NCBI GenBank assembly: GCA_001311585.1
Contig: BBBN01000041.1
Location: 1-10,356, forward strand
Direction: 5' to 3'
Source: Thermus sp. JCM 17653
Lineage (GTDB): Bacteria > Deinococcota > Deinococci > Deinococcales > Thermaceae
DNA length: 10,356 bases
Positions 1-6,385 of this stretch are shown here, one piece after another; the stretch's first letter is position 1, and each line of letters begins with the position of its first letter. A model generated the notes under the pieces. That model saw only the letters and a program-made list of their open reading frames with translations, did no database searches and was not told the DNA's origin. A program made the translations under genes and the position numbers.

Positions 1-312
1 CCCGGGAAGGCCGAGGTCCTGGTGGAGGACCCCCTGGGTCCCGACAACGCCCGCCCCGCCTTCCGCCTCCTCCTGGAGGAAGGAGGGGTGGCCACCAGCG
101 GGGTGCGCCACCGGGGAAGCCACCTCCTGGACCCCCGCACCAGGAAGCCCGCCTCCGGCCTCCAGGCCACGGTGCTGGCTCCTTCCGCGCTTCTCGCAGA
201 CGGCCTGGCCAAGGCCCTCTTCGTCCTGGGGGAGGCGGCCTGGTCCCTGCTCGGCCCCTTCGGCGCCAAAGGGGTCGTCTTCGGCCCCAAAGGTCCCGTG
301 GAAGGCCCATAG
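1..312 (+). CDS. apbE: ApbE family FAD:protein FMN transferase, 3' end only
   Basis: The frame is open from base 1, so the gene begins upstream; 103 C-terminal residues are present. ApbE enzymes move FMN from FAD onto a Thr or Ser of extracytoplasmic redox proteins, using a divalent metal. The visible part has the family's C-terminal signature: GGVATSG, then SHLLDPRT, then a segment ending LAPSALLADGLAKALFVLG, where the Asp of LLAD lies in the metal-binding region. The usual DPRTGxP reads DPRTRKP here, which may be a variant or a base error. The TAG stop is followed ten bases later by the DUF2271 gene, then a PepSY-type membrane gene, so the three look like one operon. The family call is firm; the substrate is unknown, with the downstream proteins the natural candidates. 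Confidence 0.88.
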   Translation, partial: PGKAEVLVEDPLGPDNARPAFRLLLEEGGVATSGVRHRGSHLLDPRTRKPASGLQATVLAPSALLADGLAKALFVLGEAAWSLLGPFGAKGVVFGPKGPVEGP

Positions 313-322
313 GGAGGGAAGA
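313..322 (+). promoter_or_regulatory. Shine-Dalgarno site of the DUF2271 gene
   Basis: GGAGG at 313-317 directly follows the apbE stop codon and sits five bases before the ATG at 323. This fixes that start and supports translation from a transcript shared with apbE. Confidence 0.7.
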
Positions 323-858
323 ATGCTCAAGCGTTACTACAGCCGGAGAAGGTTTCTCAGGATGGTCTCGGGAGCCTTGGCCCTGGGCCTCGCCCGGGGG
401 CAGGCGGGGAAGCCCTGGCCCCAGGGGTTCCAGCTCCAGGTCACCTTCGCCTACCAGGGCGGGGGGTTCCGCTACCGGGCCCCCTACGTGGCGGCCTACG
501 TGGAGGACGCGGGGGGGAACCTGGTGAGGACCTGGGCCTCTTCCTCATGCCCGGCAAGGGGGAAAGGTGGTGGGACGCCTTGAAGCGCTACTACCTTTTG
601 GGGGACGTGGCCACCATGCGCACCCTCTCCGGCCCCACCCGCCCCCCGGGGCGGTACACCGTGCCTGGGACGGCAAGGACGAAAGGGGAAAGGCCGTGGT
701 CCAGGGCGTCTACTACGTCTGCGTGGAGTACGCCCGGGAGCACGGGCTACGAGCTCTTTCGGGAAAAGGTGGAGCTACTGGAGAAGCCCTTCCAGCGGGC
801 CTACCCCCTAAAGGGGGAGCTTCAGGAGGTGGTCCTTGACTACGGCCGGAAAGCCTAG
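323..858 (+). CDS. Tat-exported DUF2271-domain protein (frame broken by three indels)
   Basis: The ATG follows a good ribosome site. The N-terminus carries a twin-arginine signal (SRRRFLR followed by a hydrophobic Ala/Leu/Gly stretch), so the product is probably exported folded to the periplasm. The mature part matches DUF2271: FAYQGGGFRYRAPYVAAYVE, then VEDAGGNLVRT, GPTRPPGRYTV, AWDGKDERGK and YYVCVEYAREHG. No single frame covers it. One C is missing near 531 (restores RTLGLFLMPGKG), one G near 663 (restores TVAWDGKDERG), and near 744-746 there is one extra or two missing G (restores EHG-YELFREKVELL). The repaired protein is 178-179 residues and ends at the TAG at 856. DUF2271 has no firmly known biochemistry. 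Sitting between apbE and a PepSY-type membrane gene, it is plausibly part of a periplasmic flavin-linked redox system. Confidence 0.8.
824..830 (+). promoter_or_regulatory. Shine-Dalgarno site setting a TTG start for the PepSY gene
   Basis: AGGAGGT inside the end of the DUF2271 gene is a near-perfect ribosome site. The core AGGAGG ends six bases before TTG at 836, the only plausible start for the next gene. Confidence 0.55.
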
Positions 859-1448
859 GCCCAGGGCCCACCCCTGGCGGAGCGGCTTTACACCCTAAGC
901 CGCACCCTCCACCTCTACCTCTCCCTCCTGGCCTTCCTCACCCTCCTCTTCTTCGCCGTCACCGGCCTCACCCTGAACCACCCGGAGTGGTTCGGGGAAG
1001 GAGCCCCGAAAAAGCTCTCCGGGACCCTTCCCGGCGCCCCTTACCTCGAGGGGAAGGCCCTGGACTGGCTCCGCCTGGCGGAGGACCTGAGGGCTTTGGG
1101 CCTTAGGGGACAGGTGGCGGACCACGGGGAAAGCGGTGGGGAGGCCTGGGTCTCCTTCCGCGCCCCCGGCTACGCCGCCGATGCCAGGTGGACCCCAAGA
1201 CGGGGGCCTACCGCATGGTGGTGACGGAACACGGCCTGGTGGCCGTCCTCAATGACCTGCACAAGGGAAGGGACACCAGGGGAAGCTGGAAGGTCTTCCT
1301 GGACCTCTCCGCCCTCTTCCTGGCCTTGGTGAGCCTCACGGGGCTTCTTTTGGGGGTGGTCCTCCCCAAGACCCGGAAGGCCGCCCTCCTCACCCTGGGG
1401 CTTGGGGCCCTGGGCTTCCTCGCCCTGGCCTTATGGGCCTCCCTTTAG
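836..1448 (+). CDS. PepSY-associated transmembrane protein (two missing bases)
   Basis: Coding is unmistakable from about 883. A start with a ribosome site is TTG at 836, overlapping the DUF2271 gene by 23 bases; reaching the main frame from it needs one missing C in the run at 871-874. A second missing C at 1184-1185 changes GYAADAQVDPKTGAYR into a dead end. The repaired product is 204 residues. It has an N-terminal helix at about 27-47 (LHLYLSLLAFLTLLFFAVTG), an extracytoplasmic domain, and two C-terminal helices at about 155-177 and 183-204. The segment TLHLYLSLLAF...FFAVTGLTLNH and the later LHKGRDTRGSWKVF are typical of PepSY-associated helices, whose His residues are often proposed haem ligands. 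It is probably the membrane component of the ApbE-DUF2271 module, perhaps passing electrons across the membrane. The family is likely; the role is inferred. Confidence 0.75.
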
Positions 1449-1457
1449 GTCCCGTAG

Positions 1458-1473
1458 GGCCCTCACGAGGGCC
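1458..1473 (+). terminator. Possible weak terminator hairpin after the PepSY gene
   Basis: Six GC-rich pairs (GGCCCT with AGGGCC) around a CACG loop lie ten bases past the PepSY stop codon. Position suits transcription termination or 3'-end protection; the lack of a T run makes this tentative. Confidence 0.3.
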
Positions 1474-1517
1474 AGGACCAGCCGGGCGCGAGGGTGGCGG
1501 GGAGGGCCCTTATACCA

Positions 1518-1545
1518 CCCCATGCTGGCCCAAGCCAGCATGGGG
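1518..1545. repeat. Perfect 12-bp inverted repeat with CCAA loop
   Basis: CCCCATGCTGGC and GCCAGCATGGGG are exact reverse complements separated by the four bases CCAA. No T tract follows on either strand. It is the strongest secondary structure in the gap and could be a bidirectional terminator, a dispersed palindromic element or a protein-binding site. Confidence 0.75.
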
Positions 1546-1753
1546 GCCCCGGTCAAAAAGGCCCGCAGGGCTTCCGTACTCGGGCTTGGGCGAAGGATTC
1601 ACCCAAAGGGGTATCATGCCCCTCAGGGTAGGGGGGCTTCCGGGCCCTTCGCAAGGGACAACCGCCCCTAAGCGCCCCCGCTTCGGTTTCGCGGCATGAG
1701 GTGCCCGAACGAAGGCTGGGGAAAGGCTCTTTTGGGGCCCGGCGGCGGGGTAC

Positions 1754-2248
1754 TTAGCCCAAGTCGTCCAGGGCCTCCCGGAAGCCTCGAGGCACCCCCA
1801 GATACCCCCCCTCCGCCACGGCCAAGGGAAAGAGGACCTCCAGGGGGCCCTCCAGCAGGACCACCCGCCCTCCCGCCAAGAGGCGGGTCCCCCCAGAAGG
1901 AGAGGCCTCCAGGCCGTAGGGGAAGAGGGCCAAAGCCCCTCCCCCGGGCTCCCCTTCCCCGCGGTCCAGGAAGAGGCCCACGGGCTCCAAGAAGCCCAGC
2001 ATCCGGGCCCGGTGCATCTCCCGGCGCAGGCCCTGAAGGGCCTTCAGGTCCTCCGCTCCCTGCCAGAGGAGGAGGTCCGCCTCGGCGGAAAGGCCCACCA
2101 GGCTGTAGGCGGAAAGAAACCCCCCCTTGGCCCGCCAGCGGGAAAGGAGAAGGGAAAGCTCCTCCTTCAGGTGCTCCTGGTGCTCGGCCTCGAGGCGCCG
2201 GAACTCGGGGAGGAGGCGGAAAAGCCCAAGGGCCCAGAAACGCTCCAT
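1754..2248 (-). CDS. Short chlorite-dismutase/HemQ-like protein resembling only the N-terminal half
   Basis: This 164-residue protein has one uninterrupted frame. Residues about 13-95 follow the N-terminal ferredoxin-like half of HemQ: a long amphipathic helix, then AYSLVGLSAEADLLLW (HemQ here has VYQVITQKADLLFL), a second helix with LKALQGLRREM, and GFLEPVGLF where HemQ has AFLRPAYGFY. The HemQ haem-binding half, with the YPMNKRR segment and the HGETGRKY histidine, is absent. The remaining 70 residues are Gly/Leu-rich and unlike that half. The gene starts four bases after the hemQ stop with no clear ribosome site, suggesting translational coupling. Its function is unknown; it may pair with HemQ or be a structural relic. 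Resemblance to the family is by eye only. Confidence 0.65.
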   Translation of the reverse strand: MERFWALGLFRLLPEFRRLEAEHQEHLKEELSLLLSRWRAKGGFLSAYSLVGLSAEADLLLWQGAEDLKALQGLRREMHRARMLGFLEPVGLFLDRGEGEPGGGALALFPYGLEASPSGGTRLLAGGRVVLLEGPLEVLFPLAVAEGGYLGVPRGFREALDDLG

Positions 2249-2252
2249 GCCC

Positions 2253-3003
2253 CTAGCTTACGCCCAGGAAGCGGGAGAGGGCTTCCTCGTCCAGGTACTT
2301 GCCCACGAAGAAAGGCCCGAACTCGCCGTAGCGCGCCGAGACCTCGTCAAAGCGCATCTCGTAGACGATCTTCTTGAACTGAACGGGGTCTTGGCTGAAG
2401 AGGTCCACCCCCCACTCCCAGTCGTCCAGGCCCTGGGCCCCGCTGATGACCTGCAGGACCTTGCCCTGGTACTTCCTCCCCGTTTCCCCGTGGGCCTTCA
2501 TGAGCCGGGCCCGCTCCTTGGCGGGAAGCATGTACCAGTTGTCCCCCCCCTGGCGCCTTTTGTTCATGGGGTAGAAGCACACATACCCCTCCTTGGGAAC
2601 CTTGGGGGTGAGGCGGGGCTTGACGTAGGGGGACTCGGGGTCCAGGGGTTTCTCTTGGCTTCCCAGCTCCACCACGGAGTAAAAGCCGTAAGCCGGGCGC
2701 AGGAAAGCGGCGAGGCGGCTTTTATTCAGGCGCTCCTCCACCTCCAAAAGGGCGTCTAGGCTCTCCCGCAGGTTTAGGAAGAGGAGGTCCGCCTTCTGGG
2801 TAATGACCTGATAGACGCCGAAGGAGCCCCTCCCCTCGGCCTCCACCCGCTCCCAGGCGGAAAGCATCCCCTTAAGCTCCTCCCAAACCTCCCGGCGCTC
2901 CTCCACAGGGGTAGAGAGCCACCGGGGAAAGTCCACACGGCGGAAGTCGTGGAGGAGGTGCCAGCTCGAGGGTGTGGGTGGGCTCAGGCAGGTGGCCTTC
3001 CAT
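2253..3003 (-). CDS. hemQ: HemQ, coproheme decarboxylase family (chlorite dismutase fold); one 2-base deletion
   Basis: HemQ (ChdC) oxidatively decarboxylates Fe-coproporphyrin III to haem b as the last step of the coproporphyrin-dependent pathway. From memory this closely matches the T. thermophilus family member. The true start is the ATG at 3003, giving MEGHLPEPTHTLE. Two bases are missing near 2965, where CTCGAG should be followed by GGCTGG, restoring EGWHLLHDFRRVDFPRW. The repaired protein is 250 residues, the expected family length. In that numbering Tyr145 lies in FYPMNKRRQG, matching the catalytic tyrosine of firmicute-type enzymes, and His172 in KAHGETGRKY matches the proximal haem ligand. 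Other conserved parts are DNWYMLPAKER and the C-terminal FDEVSARYGEFGPFFVGKYL. It is read from its own leaderless promoter, divergent from the mechanosensitive channel gene. Confidence 0.95.
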
Positions 3004-3010
3004 GCCCTTC

Positions 3011-3016
3011 ACTATA
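3011..3016 (-). promoter_or_regulatory. -10 box of a leaderless hemQ promoter
   Basis: On the minus strand TATAGT lies seven bases before the hemQ ATG at 3003, so transcription should start at or next to the A of ATG. The -35 position at 17-bp spacing reads CTATAC and overlaps the opposing -10 box; it is a poor consensus match. Confidence 0.65.
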
Positions 3017-3034
3017 AGGCCGGGAGCCTTTGGG

Positions 3035-3040
3035 TATAGT
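3035..3040 (+). promoter_or_regulatory. -10 box of a leaderless promoter for the MscS-family gene
   Basis: TATAGT lies six bases before the ATG at 3047, predicting a leaderless mRNA. It is the mirror image of the hemQ -10 box (CACTATA at 3010-3016 against TATAGTG at 3035-3041), so the two polymerase sites overlap. No good -35 is visible. Confidence 0.65.
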
Positions 3041-3046
3041 GCCCCC

Positions 3047-4102
3047 ATGGCGCCTTGGCTCCAAGCGCTCCTCGCCCTTTTGGTGGCCTGGCTTCTGGGC
3101 CGGTACGGGGCCAGGCTCTTCGCCGCCTTGGGCCGCCTCACCCCCACGGAAAGGGACGACCGCTTCTTCCGCGCCCTGGGCTTCCTCTGGTGGGGGGTGG
3201 TCCTCCTCCTCCTGGGAAGCTACCTGGCCCACGCCCTGGGCCTGCCCCACGAGCCCTTCCGCTCCTGGGGGAAGGGGATCGCCTCCTGGCTGGGGAAAAG
3301 GGGGCTTGCCGCCCTATCCATCCTGGCCCTCACCTTCCTGGGCTACCGCCTCATCCCCCTCCTCCTCCAAGGGCTCCCCTCCCCCGAGGGGGTCCACACC
3401 CGGGAGGCCGTGCGGCGGCGCACCCTCAAGGTGGTGTCCGAGTCGGTGCTCAAAGGGGCGGTCCTCCTCCTCGGGGGGCTTTTGCTCCTCTCCAACCTGG
3501 GCCTGAACGTCACCACCCTCCTGGCCGGGGCGGGGGTGGCGGGGCTTGCCCTGAGCTTCGCCGCGCAAAACCTCCTCCGGGACTTCATCAACGGCTTTTT
3601 CATCCTCCTGGAGGACCAGTACGGGGTGGGGGACATCGTCCAGATAGGCGGGGTGGGGGGGCAGGTGGAACGCTTCACCCTAAGGCTCACGGTGCTCCGG
3701 GACCTGGAAGGGAGGGTGCACTTCATTCCCAACTCCGAGGTGCGCCAGGTGACCGTCCTCACCCAGGAGTGGAGCCGGGCGGTGGTGGACGTGGGGGTGG
3801 CCTACAAGGAGGACCTGGACCGGGTCTTGGCGGTCTTCCGGGACGAGGCGGAGCGCTTCCACCAGGACCCCCTCTGGCGGGAGCGCTTCGCCGACGCCCC
3901 GGAGGTCTTGGGGGTGCAGAGCCTGGCCGACTCCGCCGTGGTCATCCGGGTCCTCTTCAGCACCAAGCCCGCAGAGCAGTGGGCCGTGGCCCGGGAGTTC
4001 CGCCGACGCATCAAGAACCGCCTGGACCAGGAGGGCATAGAGATCCCCTACCCCCACCTCAAGCTCTACCTGGGGGAGGCGCTCCGGCTGGAAAGGGGGT
4101 AG
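3047..4102 (+). CDS. MscS-family mechanosensitive ion channel
   Basis: The frame is intact, giving 351 residues. The ATG at 3047 is preferred over upstream in-frame codons because it follows a TATAGT box and avoids overlapping hemQ. MscS channels open under membrane tension and release solutes during osmotic downshock. Predicted helices lie at about 3-25, 42-63, 87-110 and 134-153. The pore-lining helix at about 155-185 contains LLAGAGVAGLALSFAAQNLL, with the Gly/Ala packing typical of MscS TM3. The cytoplasmic part follows with the beta domain (DQYGVGDIVQI, GQVERFTLRLTVLRD, VHFIPNSEV) and the alpha/beta domain ending IEIPYPHLKLYL. The extra N-terminal helices place it among the larger YnaI-like members. 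It is the first gene of a plus-strand run; the coiled-coil gene begins ten bases after its stop. Confidence 0.93.
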   Translation: MAPWLQALLALLVAWLLGRYGARLFAALGRLTPTERDDRFFRALGFLWWGVVLLLLGSYLAHALGLPHEPFRSWGKGIASWLGKRGLAALSILALTFLGYRLIPLLLQGLPSPEGVHTREAVRRRTLKVVSESVLKGAVLLLGGLLLLSNLGLNVTTLLAGAGVAGLALSFAAQNLLRDFINGFFILLEDQYGVGDIVQIGGVGGQVERFTLRLTVLRDLEGRVHFIPNSEVRQVTVLTQEWSRAVVDVGVAYKEDLDRVLAVFRDEAERFHQDPLWRERFADAPEVLGVQSLADSAVVIRVLFSTKPAEQWAVAREFRRRIKNRLDQEGIEIPYPHLKLYLGEALRLERG

Positions 4103-4112
4103 GCTAAAGGGG

Positions 4113-6355
4113 ATGCGGGACATCCACGGGGAGATCCTAGAGGCCCTCCGCCCCCATCTGGGCCCCGGGCCCACGCGGTGCTGGACGAGGGGCTGAAACG
4201 CTGGGCAAGCGCCCCTCCGAGCTCACCCCCAAGGACGGGGAGACCCTGCTCAAGGGCCTCGTCTTCCGCGAGCTCCAAGCCCGCCTGAGCCCAGGGGAGG
4301 CCAGGCGGGTGGTGGAGGAGGTCTTGGCCCGTATAAAGGAGGAAGCCCCCGGCCTCGAGGCCCTGGAAGAGGCCCTCAAGCGCTTCGGCCTCTACCTGGA
4401 CTGGCCCGAGGTGGCCCGCTTCCGGGCCCTTCTAAACCGCCTCCGCCAGGAACCCGATCCCAGGCTCTTCCGCGAGGCCCAGGAGCTTCTGGAGGCCCTG
4501 GAGGAGAAGCTGGAGGAGGCCCTCTTGCGCCAGGCCAAGGACCTGGCCTACCTGGAGGAAAGCCTGGAAAGGGTCCGGCACCTGGGCGGGCCCAAGGTGC
4601 GCAGGCTGGAAAGCCTGGTGGAGATGGTGCGCCAAGCCCAGGCCGAAGGCTCCTGGCCCAGGCGGAGGTGGAGCGGGCCAGGAAGCTGGCCCTGGACCTG
4701 CGCAAGCTCCTGGAGTCCAGCGTGGCCCGGGCCCCCACCCTGCCGGAGATCGTCTTTGAAACGGCGGAGGAGGCCCCCAAGCACCCCACGGAGGCCCTCC
4801 TCACCGTGGAGGAGGCGGGGGATCTGGAAGGGGAGCTGGTCATAGACCTCCAGGCCCTCCCCGAGGAGGCGGCCAAGCGCCTCCAGGCCCTGGAGGTGGA
4901 GGAGGAACGGCGGAAGCTGGAAGGGCTCCTCTCCCGCTACGCCCCCCTCCTGGAGCGGGCCACGGTAAGCCCCCTCCTTTCCGAGGTGGAAGCCCTCCTG
5001 GAGGCGGGAACCCCCGCCGGGGAAAAGCTTCTCCTCCTGGAGAAGGCCTTCCAGGAAGCCGAGGCTAACCTGAGGGCGGAAAGGCGGGCCAGGCTCATCC
5101 AGCTCTCCGAGGCCCTCCGGAGCCTTCCCCTTCCCCAGGCGGCCAAGGCCCCCCTGGAAAACGCCCTGGGGCTGGCGGAGGAGACCCTGAGGGAGGGAGG
5201 CCTCCCCGACCTCCTTCCCCTGGAAGGGGAGCTCCGGCGCCTGGAGGAGGAAGCGAGGCGCCGGGAGGAGGAGGCCAGGCACCTGGAGGAAGAGCGGCGG
5301 GCCCTTTTGCGGGAGCTGGAGGGGAAAGGCGAAGCCTTCCTCCCCCTCCTGCAAGAGCTCCAGGGGCTTCCGCCGGAAGCCCTTCCCGAAAGGCTTCCCG
5401 AGCTCAAGGCCCGCTACGCCGCCCTCCTCAAGGCCCAAGGGGAGGAAGCCGCCCTAAAGGCCAAGCTGGCGGAGGCGGCCCAGGACCTGGAGGCCCTGAG
5501 GGAGGAAGCCCTGGCCCTGGGCCTGGAGGGGCTTTGGGCCGAGGCGGAAAGGGCCCTGCAAGAGGGGAACCTGCAGGCCCTCGAGGCCCTGCGGAAGGCC
5601 CTGGGAGAGGCCAGGGCCCGGGCCAAGCAGATGGCCCTGGAGGAGCTCGCCCGCCTTCAGGGCCTGGCGGAGCGCTTCCGGGGCTTCGGGGGGGAAAGCC
5701 TCCTAAAGGCCATTGAGGAAGAAAAGGCCAAGCCCGAGCCCAACCCCGCCCCCATTGCCCGGGCCCTCCAGGCCCTGAAGCGGCGGCTGGAGGCCAAGCG
5801 GGAGGAGCTCCTCACCCGCCTCACCGCCTTTTTCCAGACCCACGCCCACCTCCAGGGCTTCCAGAGCGAGACCGCCCGCCGCCTCAAGCCCCTCCTTTCC
5901 GTGCTGGAAAGCGCCAAGGAGAAGCTTCCCCGTCTGGGGCCCAAAGGGCTTCTCCAGGTGGAAAGCACCCTGGCCCAGGCAGAAGCCCTCCTGAAGGAGC
6001 TGGAGAAGGAGGCGGAGGCGGCCAAGGCCGTGCTCCGGGAGCTCCGGGGGGCGGACCTGGAAGCCTCCTGGAGGTCCTGGAGGGGAGCGCCCCCCAGGAC
6101 CTGGAGCGGCTCCGCCTGCCCGGGGTGGAGGCGTTGGCCTATCTGGAAGGAGGGGGTCTATCCCTCCCCAAAGAGCCCCTCCTCCGGCTCAAGGAGGCCC
6201 TGGACCGCCTGGACGAGGCCCTCGCCCAAAGGCGGGGTCCCGCGGCCCTGGTCTTCGGGGGAAAGGCCCTGGTCCTCGCCCCCCTTAAGGGGAAGACCCT
6301 GGTGGCCCTCCTGGAACGGTCGGTCCTCTCGGCTTTCCTCCTAGAGCTTTCCTGA
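4113..6355 (+). CDS. Long coiled-coil protein with possible C-terminal roadblock-like domain (four missing bases)
   Basis: No single frame spans this gene, but inserting one base at four places (near 4165, 4202, 4650 and 6064) joins them into 748 residues: ATG at 4113, TGA at 6353. Each repair restores sense, for example EGLLAQAEVERARKL at the third. Residues about 1-75 form a compact helical region (LRPHLG..VLDEGLKRLGKRP, ELTPKD, FRELQARLSP). About 75-665 is almost continuous Glu/Leu/Ala/Arg/Lys-rich helix with heptad-like Leu spacing and Pro breaks, so a long coiled coil. The last 80 residues differ: LPGVEALAYLEGGGLSLP, a helix, then PAALVFGGKALVLAPL and LVALLERSVLSAFLLEL. That order resembles the roadblock/LC7 fold of MglB. 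No signal peptide or membrane helix is seen, so it is probably cytoplasmic. AAAGGGG abuts the ATG, too close for a normal ribosome site. I do not recognise a characterised homologue; a scaffold role is only a guess. Confidence 0.7.
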
Positions 6356-6372
6356 AGGGCTTGGGCGGGTGC

Positions 6373-6378
6373 TACACT
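6373..6378 (+). promoter_or_regulatory. -10 box of a probable leaderless rel promoter
   Basis: TACACT lies seven bases before the GTG at 6386, the same spacing as the other leaderless starts in this window. It falls in the 30-base gap after the coiled-coil gene, so rel may be transcribed independently of it. AAAGG at 6380-6383 could instead be a weak ribosome site on a longer transcript. Confidence 0.45.
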
Positions 6379-6385
6379 AAAGGTA

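Larger units (their letters stand above)
1449..1753. other. Gene-free, hairpin-rich gap between convergent genes
   Basis: I find no convincing gene in these 305 bases; the open frames here are low-complexity Gly/Pro/Arg translations. Instead there are at least six short inverted repeats: 1458-1473 (GGCCCT/AGGGCC), 1518-1545 (listed separately), 1586-1606 (TTGGGCGAA/TTCACCCAA, one mismatch), 1607-1623 (AGGGG/CCCCT), 1645-1657 (CCCTT/AAGGG) and a bulged 1681-1714. None has a T tract, so they are not classical Rho-independent terminators. Ending transcription from both sides is the obvious role for such a gap. A small RNA or intergenic repeat element is possible. Confidence 0.6.

Noticed and set aside
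1434..1542. Short minus-strand frame beginning MGWYKGPPRHPRARL within the convergent gap
   Set aside because: Its ATG lies in the 12-bp palindrome arm with no ribosome site or -10 box, it overlaps the PepSY gene end, and about 30 residues with no known match are not enough.
1518..1545. Classical Rho-independent terminator
   Set aside because: The stem is strong, but neither strand has a following T tract; it is kept as an inverted repeat of unknown role.
2253..2936. Shorter HemQ starting at GTG 2936
   Set aside because: This would remove the conserved N-terminus. ATG at 3003 with a two-base repair gives the usual 250 residues, places Tyr145 and His172 at family numbering, and fits the promoter.
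3055..4107. 350-residue Pro/Gly-rich open frame overlapping the MscS-family gene
   Set aside because: It is an out-of-frame translation of a gene with a clear MscS pore and beta domain.
4548..5438. 296-residue open frame on the minus strand inside the coiled-coil gene
   Set aside because: It is the mirror of a Leu/Glu-rich coding strand with G/C third positions; it has no recognisable motif, and the plus-strand frame continues as consistent coiled coil.
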